This document shows positions 1-5,036 of a stretch of 5,036 bases of DNA, in pieces. The DNA comes from Deltaproteobacteria bacterium (GTDB taxonomy: Bacteria > Desulfobacterota > Desulfobacteria > Desulfobacterales > Desulfatirhabdiaceae). The notes below the pieces were generated by a model that was not told the DNA's origin, made no database searches, and was given only the letters and a program-made list of their open reading frames with translations. Location: the NCBI GenBank assembly GCA_021778975.1, contig JAJYBO010000222.1, positions 1 to 5,036 of the forward strand. The letters run 5' to 3'. How positions within the stretch are numbered: position 1 is the stretch's first letter; each line of letters begins with the position of its first letter. A program made the position numbers and the translations under genes.

Positions 1-432
1 CAGAAAGCCCTCGAACAGCTCGACCGGGTGGGCATGAAAGAACATGCCGCCAAACCGTTCGGCAAGCTTTCCGGGGGGCAACAGCAGCGGGTTCAGATCG
101 CGAGGGCGCTGGTGTCCGATCCGCGGTTGCTGGTGCTGGATGAACCTTCCACGGGCGTTGACAGCGTGGGGCAGGAAGACTTTTATGAATTGCTCGCCAG
201 TCTGCGGGACAGCCAGCAGATATCGGTGATTATGGTTTCGCACGATATTGGTGTCGTAACGACCTATGCCGACCGGGTGGCCTGCCTGAACCGTGAAATT
301 CATTATCACGGCGATACCGGCCCCTGGGCGGAAACAGACGCTTATCAAAAAGTGTTCGGTAAGAATCTGAAAGTCATGGTACATGACGCCCGTTGTATTT
401 CCTGCATGATGAGGCACACGCACAATGACTGA
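1..432 (+). CDS. znuC: Metal ABC transporter ATP-binding protein, ZnuC-type (5' end outside window)
   Basis: This is the ATPase subunit of a divalent-metal importer, which powers uptake through the permease encoded next. Only the last 143 residues are present; the frame is open from base 1, so the Walker A motif lies upstream of the window. Visible residues 23-30 are the ABC signature LSGGQQQR. Residues 43-48 (LLVLDE) are Walker B with its catalytic Glu, followed by the D-loop (STGVD), and His81 in VSHD is the switch histidine. All motifs needed for this half are intact. The C-terminus is unusual: the last 16 residues carry His128, Cys132, Cys135, His139 and His141, a possible metal site. The stop overlaps the permease start by 8 nt, so the two genes are translationally linked. 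The ABC-3 permease partner narrows the substrate to Zn, Mn or Fe. The znuC name assumes zinc, which the window does not prove. Confidence 0.93.
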   Translation, partial: QKALEQLDRVGMKEHAAKPFGKLSGGQQQRVQIARALVSDPRLLVLDEPSTGVDSVGQEDFYELLASLRDSQQISVIMVSHDIGVVTTYADRVACLNREIHYHGDTGPWAETDAYQKVFGKNLKVMVHDARCISCMMRHTHND

Positions 433-1228
433 ATGGATTCATCTCGATTTTATGAAAAATGCGCTGGCCGCGGGGACGATGCTGGGTGTCGTACTGGCGG
501 TGGTATCCTGTTTTGTGGTGCTGCGGCGGTTTTCGTTCATTGGTGTCGGCGTGGCGCATTCCGCATTTGGCGGCGTGGCGCTGGGCGCGCTGCTGGGAAT
601 ATCCCCTACGCTGTCCGCCATCGTTTTTGCCGTGGTGGTTGCCAACGCCATTGGCGTGGTCGGCAATCAGAAGCGTCTGAGCGCGGATACTGCCATCGGC
701 ATCTTCTTTTCTCTGGCCATGGCGCTGGGTGTCATCTTCATTGGCATGTCCAAATCATATAATGTGGACCTTTTTGGATACCTTTTCGGAAACATTCTGG
801 CCATCACCCACCATGACCTCAGGGTCATTGCAGTGCTGGGCGGCGCGGTGCTGGCGTCAATATGGCTTTTTTTCAAGGAATTTCTGTTTGTTGCCTTCGA
901 CAGTGAAGTCGCCCATGTCAGCGGCATTCCTGTTCGGTTTCTGGACCATTTCTTTTTGAGCATCCTGTCTTTGACAGTGGTCATCAGCATGAAGGTGGTC
1001 GGCATCATTCTGGTATCGGCCTTGCTGGTAATCCCTGGCGCCGCGGCCGCGCAGATTACAGATCGCTGCGGTTCCATGTTCGCGGTGGCGGTGGCGGTCG
1101 CCCTGGTATCCACAGTGGGGGGATTATGGATTTCCTATTATGCGGACATTGCTTCCGGCGCCGCCATTGTGACGCTGGCGGCGCTCATCTTCTTTGCTTT
1201 CTTCGGGGTGGGGAAGCTGATGAAATGA
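425..1228 (+). CDS. znuB: Metal ABC transporter permease, ABC-3 family, ZnuB-type
   Basis: This is the integral-membrane permease of a zinc/manganese/iron ABC importer. It has 267 residues, the usual family length, with about eight to nine hydrophobic segments from roughly residue 13 to 262. Family hallmarks are visible in order: VAHSAFGG (43-50), SADTAIGIFFS (86-96), the FGNIL loop (121-125), FDSEVAHVSGI (148-158), the conserved VGIILVSALLVIPGAAAA stretch (182-199) and SYYADIASGAAIV (237-249). The ATG at 425 lies inside the stop region of the ATPase gene (shared ATGACTGA). A modest GAGG at 411-414 with a 10-nt spacer suggests that translation depends mainly on coupling. No substrate-binding protein or Fur/Zur-type regulator gene lies downstream, so those components, if linked, sit upstream of the window. 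The metal is not determined by sequence alone. The gene looks intact. Confidence 0.95.
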   Translation: MTEWIHLDFMKNALAAGTMLGVVLAVVSCFVVLRRFSFIGVGVAHSAFGGVALGALLGISPTLSAIVFAVVVANAIGVVGNQKRLSADTAIGIFFSLAMALGVIFIGMSKSYNVDLFGYLFGNILAITHHDLRVIAVLGGAVLASIWLFFKEFLFVAFDSEVAHVSGIPVRFLDHFFLSILSLTVVISMKVVGIILVSALLVIPGAAAAQITDRCGSMFAVAVAVALVSTVGGLWISYYADIASGAAIVTLAALIFFAFFGVGKLMK

Positions 1229-1243
1229 CGGATGGCCACATCA

Positions 1244-1573
1244 TCAGAATATTTTCTCGGCCGGACGCCGCTCCGGAACATATTCCCGGGGAATCTTACC
1301 GTCTTTCCAATCTTTAGATACATACAGATTGCAGTAGCAGCTTCCGAATTCCGCGACATCCCCGGCGCGATAGGCGCAGGGGCAGATGATGTCGCGGTCT
1401 TTTTCGATATCGCCTGCGGCCAGTCGGCACGGGCACACCATGTACCCATACCGCTCCTTGTTGGTCAGCAGCGCCTTCATGAGTTCGGATACCCGTTCGG
1501 CGTCATCGCTGAAAAAATAGCCTTTGGGTTCCTGGACTTTCTTCAGCAGTTCATATAAAGCTTCAGGCGTCAT
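1244..1573 (-). CDS. Ferredoxin-thioredoxin reductase catalytic (beta) subunit-like protein
   Basis: This small Fe-S disulfide reductase passes electrons from ferredoxin through a [4Fe-4S] cluster to a protein disulfide. It has 109 residues, typical of the catalytic chain. Three cysteine pairs are seen: CPC at 47-49, CPC at 64-66 and CYC at 79-81. By analogy with the cyanobacterial/plant enzyme (CPC-X16-CPC-X8-CHC), Cys47, 64, 66 and 79 would bind the cluster and Cys49/Cys81 would be the redox-active disulfide. Spacing here is X14 and X12, and the His of CHC is Tyr80. The frame is open upstream to 1723, but the start at 1573 is chosen because AAGGAGG precedes it by 12 nt and the N-terminus (MTPEALYELL) then fits the family. 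It overlaps the end of the glutaredoxin gene by 11 nt, which suggests a functional pair. No variable (alpha) FTR chain is present, as expected outside oxygenic phototrophs. Confidence 0.9.
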   Translation of the reverse strand: MTPEALYELLKKVQEPKGYFFSDDAERVSELMKALLTNKERYGYMVCPCRLAAGDIEKDRDIICPCAYRAGDVAEFGSCYCNLYVSKDWKDGKIPREYVPERRPAEKIF

Positions 1574-1826
1574 GAATGCCCAGCGCCTCCTTGATTTCCT
1601 TTTCTTTGAAACCGACAATGACGGTATCGCCGATAATGATGGTTGGAAACGAGCATTTGGGATTGAACTTTTTGACGTCTTCCAGAATGGCGGCCCGCTC
1701 ATCGCCCTGAAGCAAATCAACATCCACGAAATCGTACTGTACTGTACAGTCGGACAACATTTTCTTGGTGGATTTGCAGTGGCTGCAGGTGCTGAGAGAA
1801 TAGATTTTTACGGGGGGTGCGGACAT
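1563..1826 (-). CDS. Glutaredoxin-like thiol-disulfide protein (CSHC active site)
   Basis: This 87-residue thioredoxin-fold protein is probably cytoplasmic (no signal peptide). A first beta strand (VKIYSLS) leads into the active site CSHC, Cys14 and Cys17. A FPT segment with Pro61 is the expected cis-proline facing the active site, followed by a strand and a glycine-containing turn (residues 62-73), as in glutaredoxin/NrdH-type proteins. Cys27 and Cys58 are additional. The start at 1826 is preferred over the ATG at 1901: AAAGGA lies 8 nt upstream of it, and the longer version would add 25 non-family residues. The 3' end overlaps the ferredoxin-thioredoxin reductase gene, so the likely role is as the protein disulfide partner reduced by that enzyme instead of by glutathione. 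This role is inferred from context. CSHC differs from the classical CPYC, so a true glutathione-dependent activity should not be assumed. Confidence 0.9.
   Translation of the reverse strand: MSAPPVKIYSLSTCSHCKSTKKMLSDCTVQYDFVDVDLLQGDERAAILEDVKKFNPKCSFPTIIIGDTVIVGFKEKEIKEALGIHDA
1586..1592 (-). promoter_or_regulatory. Ribosome binding site of the FTR catalytic subunit gene
   Basis: AAGGAGG on the minus strand, inside the glutaredoxin coding region, 12 nt before the ATG at 1573. The spacer is longer than the usual 5-9 nt, but no in-frame start codon lies between. It decides the short (109-residue) start over the longer open frame. Confidence 0.6.
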
Positions 1827-1868
1827 GACAGATTCCTTTCGTGATTTTTCAGGCAATGGCCCTGGTTG

Positions 1869-1898
1869 TTTTAAGAAAAGCTGACTTCTCTTGTCCAA
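1869..1898 (-). promoter_or_regulatory. Candidate sigma-70-type promoter for the glutaredoxin/FTR pair
   Basis: On the minus strand TTGGAC (1893-1898) is followed after 17 bp by CTTAAA (1870-1875), about 43 nt before the glutaredoxin start codon. The -35 match is fair and the -10 match is poor. It is proposed mainly because this 107-bp gap (1827-1933) is the largest within the minus-strand gene block and is A+T-richer than its surroundings. Read-through from the upstream sensor gene is an equally possible source of transcript. Confidence 0.25.
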
Positions 1899-1933
1899 CA
1901 ATTGAATGAAAATATCAAGCCCTATGTGCGATT

Positions 1934-2851
1934 TTACCGGGTGGCCTTGAACGATCTGTTCTGCAGAAGCGTTTCAAGAGCCGTCAGAGTGTCCTGACAT
2001 TCGGCGGTGGCTTTACGTTTTTGCCCCAGGGACATCACCATCGAGCGGATATTACTGTTCTGGCGGGACAGTTTCAGAATTTCGGTATTGATCCGCCAGA
2101 AATCCGCATAGGCAGTTTCGACGGATTTGACGGCATCGGCGCCAATCAACCCGGAGAGGCGACTCAGGGCGTCATGAACTTTCTGATCGCAGGTATGAAT
2201 CTGCGTTTCAATGGCATTCATCCGGGTCTCGTCACTTTCGGCGATGTGCGGTGACTGGAGTACCTGGATTTTGAGCGCCGCTATCATGATCCGAGACGCC
2301 AGTTCTCGTATCTCACATACATTGATTCCGGAAGGCGTTTGGAGATTTTCCGTAATCTGCTTCAGCACTACTTCCAGATGATTCATTGCGACATCCGCCG
2401 CCCCATGAGACAGATCATACGCCTTGATGTTGGTATTCTGTTCGGACAGCGGCAGCAGTTCACGGTCAATCTGCTGAAATTTTTCCCAACAGAGGCTGAA
2501 TTGCCGAAACGCCTTTTGCTCGGCATCGGATGACCCGGCGTTGATGAGCGTTCCCAGCTTGCGCCGGTCGGCTTCCACCGCGTCAGACGCCTGCTGCGCC
2601 TGAACAGCGAATGTGTGCGACGCCTCGTCCGTATCCGCGAGCACCGCGCTTTTTTCCGCTTCCACAGAGGTGTTCAGATGGGTCTGCATGGCGGAGACAA
2701 GTTGCATTTCCTTGACGTCGTTATAAAAAACGGGCGCCAGCAGGGCGCGGGGAACTTGCAGGCGATCGCAGACACCCCACAGGACACTTACCGCGATGAC
2801 GGCCAGAACAGCGCCACTCCAGACAGCGATCTTCTTGCCAGAAAGCTTCAT
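1934..2851 (-). CDS. Membrane-anchored protein with two tandem four-helix-bundle (MCP-like) sensor units and no output domain
   Basis: This 305-residue protein has function unknown. One hydrophobic segment (about 8-27) after a KLSGKK start predicts an N-terminal anchor with the remainder in the periplasm. The rest is almost entirely amphipathic helix and resembles the ligand-binding four-helix bundle of methyl-accepting chemotaxis proteins. It is internally duplicated: residues 121-142 and 247-268 align without gaps, sharing Phe125/251, Ile128/254, Glu131/257, Leu133/259, Leu135/261, Ser136/262 and a QNxNI block (138-142/264-268). This gives roughly eight helices as two bundles. No second membrane segment, HAMP, methylation or kinase region follows, so it cannot signal as a normal receptor. 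The start at 2851 is preferred because AAGGAGG lies 12 nt upstream; the ATG at 2863 directly abuts that site. It follows the permease gene closely and is probably co-transcribed. It could be a ligand-binding accessory to the transporter or a receptor remnant. Confidence 0.85.
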   Translation of the reverse strand: MKLSGKKIAVWSGAVLAVIAVSVLWGVCDRLQVPRALLAPVFYNDVKEMQLVSAMQTHLNTSVEAEKSAVLADTDEASHTFAVQAQQASDAVEADRRKLGTLINAGSSDAEQKAFRQFSLCWEKFQQIDRELLPLSEQNTNIKAYDLSHGAADVAMNHLEVVLKQITENLQTPSGINVCEIRELASRIMIAALKIQVLQSPHIAESDETRMNAIETQIHTCDQKVHDALSRLSGLIGADAVKSVETAYADFWRINTEILKLSRQNSNIRSMVMSLGQKRKATAECQDTLTALETLLQNRSFKATR

Positions 2852-2863
2852 AGGGTTTTTCAT

Positions 2864-2870
2864 CCTCCTT
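2864..2870 (-). promoter_or_regulatory. Ribosome binding site of the tandem sensor gene
   Basis: AAGGAGG on the minus strand ends immediately before the ATG at 2863 and 12 nt before the ATG at 2851. A zero-length spacer cannot serve the first ATG, so the second is the more likely start. The same motif and the same 12-nt spacer precede the FTR gene, which supports the choice. Confidence 0.55.
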
Positions 2871-2889
2871 GCAGCGTCCCTGCATTACT

Positions 2890-4869
2890 TTATATCCGCA
2901 TCCGGATTGGCAGAATGACGGTGGTGATACCATCCCACTGAAGACGGCGCTGAATGGCGAACGCGGTCTCATTGTGCAGCATCCGGTAGTAAAATTTTTC
3001 AAGACGAAACGTGATTTGACCGGTGAATACGATGGATGGCGGGTATTTTGCGACAATTTTCTTGCACAACTGCATGGAACCGTCCACCACATCCGTTCCG
3101 ACTTCCATGCGATAGTCGGCGGCAATACCCAGTTTTCTGGCCAATTCCACATATTTTTCGAGATCGGTCTTGACGGAATTTTCCAGCTTTTGCAGATCTT
3201 CCGCCCCCTTGAATGATCCGGAGTCCACAACCGCCACAGATACGAAAACAATGTTTTTATAGATGCCGGGGAACGTCGTTAGAATGGACAGCAGCGTATG
3301 AATGCCAAAGCCGCTGTAACTGGAAACGAGCTGAATCGCTGTCAGATCGGTCTGTTTGAGCGGAGCGGTATTGACCGGCCCGGCCGAGGGAAAATTCAGC
3401 GTATTGTCCAGGTCGGCGATGCCTTTTCGCACCGCCTGATAATGCTTTCGGATCAGATAACATCCGGCGATGACGATTGACGTAATCAGCAGTGTTATCC
3501 ATCCGCCCTCGACAAATTTTTCCAGAACCGTAATCACCAGAATCGTGACGCACAGAATAAGCCCGACAAGGTGGACGCTCAAATGCCGCATCCATTGGGG
3601 ATCTTCATGACGCCGCCGGACATACAGGCGCGACATACCGAGCTGCGACAGCGAAAAGGTGACAAACACGTTGATGGAATACATGACCACCAGCGCCGCC
3701 ACCGACCCGTGCGTGTAAATCAGCAGCGCAATTGCGGAGCCGCCCATCAGGACGATACCGTTCCGCATGGTCAGCCGTTCGGACAGGGCGGCGAACCGGT
3801 GTGGAAACCAGGAATCCACCGCCATGTTGGCCATGACCCGGGGACCATCCACAAAACCGGTTTGCGCCGCCACCATCAGCAGCGCCCCTTCTGAAAATAT
3901 GGTGATAAAGGCAATAAATTTTCCCATCCCCCAGTCGGCGAAGAGATTGTCGGCAATGACAGCATTCAGCGTTTTACCTTCCACCGCTTTGACGTTTAGC
4001 AGCGCGTAGCACAAAAACAGGGTTCCCGCCGTAAACGCCAGGGACCCGGCCATATAGACCATAGTCCGCTTTCCGGTGTGGACTCGCGGCTCTCGCATGA
4101 TCTGCAACCCGTTGGAAACCGCCTCGATGCCGGTATAAGTGCCGCCACCCAGTGAATAGGCGCGCAAAAACAGCAGGACAATACCCACAATTCCCATAGA
4201 CGCCATATCCTGATGGATGCCAGTGTGGAAATTGTGGACCAGCGGTACAAATTTATCGGTATGCGTGAAAATGCCATCGAGCAGCATCAAGAGATGCGTA
4301 ACGACAAATACGACAAAAATAGGCGTCATGATCACGATGGACTCTTTGACGCCCCGAATGTTCAATATAATCAAAAGTAGGCAGAGCGCACAGGCGACCG
4401 GTACCTTGATATGATGAAACGACAGGGGCAGATAGCTGAAAAGCGCGTCTACACATGCCGCAATGGACAGGGTGATGGTCAGAACATAATCCACCAGCAA
4501 GGCGCTTCCGGATATGACGCCGGCTTTTTCCCCCAGCATGTGGGTGGCGACAATGTAGCCGCCGCCGCCATGCGGAAAATGCTCGATGATACGGGAATAG
4601 GCGTAGGAAATGATAAAAACCGTCATGGCGGTGGCGATTCCCAGCATGATCGCCAGATAGGTGTGCTGACCCAGCGCCAGATAGGCTTCTTCCGGCCCGT
4701 ATGACGATGACGACAGCCCGTCCGCGCCCAGGCCGATCCAGGCCAGAACCGGAATCAACGATATTTTATGAAAAATGTGCGGATCATTGATCTGTTTGGG
4801 CGCCCCCAGCACCGCTCGCACAATTTTATCCGCTACGGTTTTTTTCGCAGATGTTTCATCAGAAGCCAT
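2890..4869 (-). CDS. KimA-type APC-superfamily permease with C-terminal USP-like domain (putative K+/H+ symporter)
   Basis: A 659-residue secondary transporter. Residues about 35-475 hold roughly twelve membrane segments in the LeuT/APC fold, starting with a broken first helix, GLGADGLSSSSYGPEEA (46-62). Residues about 505-659 form a soluble alpha/beta domain resembling universal stress proteins. Residues that I recall as K+-coordinating or proton-coupling in Bacillus KimA occur at identical spacings: Asp50/Tyr57 (for D36/Y43), Tyr128/Thr131/Ser135 (Y118/T121/S125) and Thr246/Glu249 (T230/E233). This favours potassium import over amino acid transport, although many relatives are simply annotated as APC or amino-acid permeases. 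In KimA the tail is the regulatory c-di-AMP-binding part; ligand binding here is not shown. The ATG at 4869 has AGGGGA 4 nt upstream. The tandem sensor gene follows after 26-38 nt, apparently in the same operon. The upstream region is a repeat, so its promoter is not clear. Confidence 0.9.
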   Translation of the reverse strand: MASDETSAKKTVADKIVRAVLGAPKQINDPHIFHKISLIPVLAWIGLGADGLSSSSYGPEEAYLALGQHTYLAIMLGIATAMTVFIISYAYSRIIEHFPHGGGGYIVATHMLGEKAGVISGSALLVDYVLTITLSIAACVDALFSYLPLSFHHIKVPVACALCLLLIILNIRGVKESIVIMTPIFVVFVVTHLLMLLDGIFTHTDKFVPLVHNFHTGIHQDMASMGIVGIVLLFLRAYSLGGGTYTGIEAVSNGLQIMREPRVHTGKRTMVYMAGSLAFTAGTLFLCYALLNVKAVEGKTLNAVIADNLFADWGMGKFIAFITIFSEGALLMVAAQTGFVDGPRVMANMAVDSWFPHRFAALSERLTMRNGIVLMGGSAIALLIYTHGSVAALVVMYSINVFVTFSLSQLGMSRLYVRRRHEDPQWMRHLSVHLVGLILCVTILVITVLEKFVEGGWITLLITSIVIAGCYLIRKHYQAVRKGIADLDNTLNFPSAGPVNTAPLKQTDLTAIQLVSSYSGFGIHTLLSILTTFPGIYKNIVFVSVAVVDSGSFKGAEDLQKLENSVKTDLEKYVELARKLGIAADYRMEVGTDVVDGSMQLCKKIVAKYPPSIVFTGQITFRLEKFYYRMLHNETAFAIQRRLQWDGITTVILPIRMRI

Positions 4870-4893
4870 TATATCCCCTTAATTTTGATGCCC

Positions 4894-4931
4894 TCGTAAA
4901 AAGTCGAAATTCGGACGGCTTTGTAAAAAGT
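4894..4931. repeat. Direct repeat of the element's terminal motif, 27-nt period
   Basis: gtaaaaagt occurs at 4896-4904 and again at 4923-4931. The outer copy, tcgtaaaaagtc (4894-4905), is a perfect 12-nt inverted match to 5019-5030. In those 12 bases it matches the right arm better than the left arm does. This suggests either insertion of one element next to or into another, or a partial end duplication. Confidence 0.6.
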
Positions 4932-4964
4932 TCGCAGGCAAGGCGCGCAAATCCTGAGGAGTGA

Positions 4965-4983
4965 GGCGTACTTATGGTACGCC
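4965..4983. repeat. Perfect 7-bp hairpin at the centre of the repeat
   Basis: ggcgtac (4965-4971) and gtacgcc (4977-4983) pair perfectly around a 5-nt loop, ttatg. It lies at the midpoint between the outer arms, as expected for the apex of a long palindrome. There is no U-run after it on either strand, so it is not a terminator. Confidence 0.7.
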
Positions 4984-4994
4984 GCAACGACGAA

Positions 4995-5017
4995 GGATGC
5001 AGCGCAACGCAGCATCC
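4995..5017. repeat. Secondary hairpin in the right half of the repeat
   Basis: ggatgc-a-gcg (4995-5004) pairs with cgc-a-gcatcc (5008-5017) around a caa loop: nine pairs with one A/A mismatch. It competes with, or branches from, the outer stem. The left half has no equivalent hairpin, which makes the element asymmetric. Confidence 0.65.
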
Positions 5018-5036
5018 GGACTTTTTACGAAGCCGT

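Larger units (their letters stand above)
4892..5036. repeat. Palindromic intergenic repeat element with nested hairpins
   Basis: Non-coding DNA upstream of the permease gene. Terminal arms at 4915-4934 and 5017-5036 are inverted copies matching at 18 of 20 positions (core cttYgtaaaaagtYcg). Between them lie two further hairpins, making a compound structure of about 120 nt. A third copy of the terminal motif, tcgtaaaaagtc, lies outside the left arm at 4894-4905. No open frame of note and no transposase are present, so this is a non-autonomous, REP/MITE-like unit. I recall similar 'cgtaaaaagt' palindromes as dispersed repeats in Desulfobacterota, but copy number cannot be judged from one window. 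The right arm ends exactly at the window edge, so the element may continue. Confidence 0.75.

Noticed and set aside
667..1113. 148-codon open frame antisense to the permease gene znuB
   Set aside because: It has a low-complexity Met/Thr/Lys-rich composition typical of the antisense of a hydrophobic membrane protein, and no ribosome binding site or homology is recognisable.
1261..1276. ccgga...tccgg inverted repeat, considered as a shared terminator for the convergent genes
   Set aside because: It is inside the FTR coding sequence, has only a 5-bp stem and no U-run.
1574..1723. N-terminal extension of the FTR frame up to an ATG at 1723
   Set aside because: It runs antisense-free but wholly inside the glutaredoxin gene, encodes basic non-family sequence, and AAGGAGG precedes the internal ATG at 1573.
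1741..1750. Perfect 10-bp palindrome actgtacagt, preceded by another actgt
   Set aside because: It lies within the glutaredoxin coding sequence (codons around Cys27) and is explained by the codons present. There is no second operator-like copy near a promoter.
1873..1892. Eight-pair hairpin (aagaaaag / cttctctt, loop ctga) between the sensor and glutaredoxin genes, considered as a terminator
   Set aside because: It is A+T-rich with a G-U pair and is not followed by a U-run on either strand, and it overlaps the spacer of the candidate promoter. Too weak to call.
1827..1901. Longer glutaredoxin start at 1901
   Set aside because: It adds 25 residues with no family similarity. The start at 1826 has a well-placed AAAGGA and gives a normal glutaredoxin N-terminus.
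4880..4915. Possible promoter TTCGAC-17-AAATTA upstream of the permease gene
   Set aside because: The -10 match is poor, and the predicted transcript would start at or within the ribosome binding site. The true promoter probably lies in or beyond the repeat.

Overview
The window looks like chromosomal DNA from a Gram-negative anaerobe, most likely a member of the Desulfobacterota (the former Deltaproteobacteria). This is inferred from three things: a stand-alone ferredoxin-thioredoxin reductase catalytic subunit paired with a glutaredoxin, moderate G+C, and a palindromic 'cgtaaaaagt...actttttacg' intergenic repeat that I recall from such genomes. No rRNA or other taxonomic marker is present.

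Layout. Positions 1-1228 (+ strand) hold the end of a metal ABC-transporter operon: the 3' part of a ZnuC-type ATPase, overlapping by 8 nt with a complete ZnuB-type (ABC-3) permease. This operon converges on a minus-strand block with only 15 bp between the stop codons.

The minus-strand block, in its own direction of reading, starts at 4869. It holds a 659-residue APC-superfamily permease of the KimA type with a cytoplasmic USP-like tail. Next comes a membrane-anchored protein made of two tandem four-helix-bundle (MCP-like) sensor units with no output domain, 20-40 nt downstream. After a 107-bp gap follow a small CSHC glutaredoxin-like protein and a ferredoxin-thioredoxin reductase catalytic subunit, whose frames overlap by 11 nt. 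Upstream of the permease, 4892-5036 is non-coding and occupied by a long imperfect palindrome with two nested hairpins and an extra copy of its terminal motif.

Function. The two plus-strand genes form a divalent-metal (probably zinc) importer, working with a substrate-binding protein that is not in view. The permease is probably a proton-coupled potassium importer: the residues recalled as cation-binding in Bacillus KimA are at matching spacings. The tandem sensor protein is probably co-transcribed with it, role unknown. The glutaredoxin/FTR pair is probably a ferredoxin-driven disulfide-reducing module. The best candidates for something undescribed are the output-less double sensor protein coupled to a KimA-type permease, and the FTR-glutaredoxin pair with its variant cysteine spacing.
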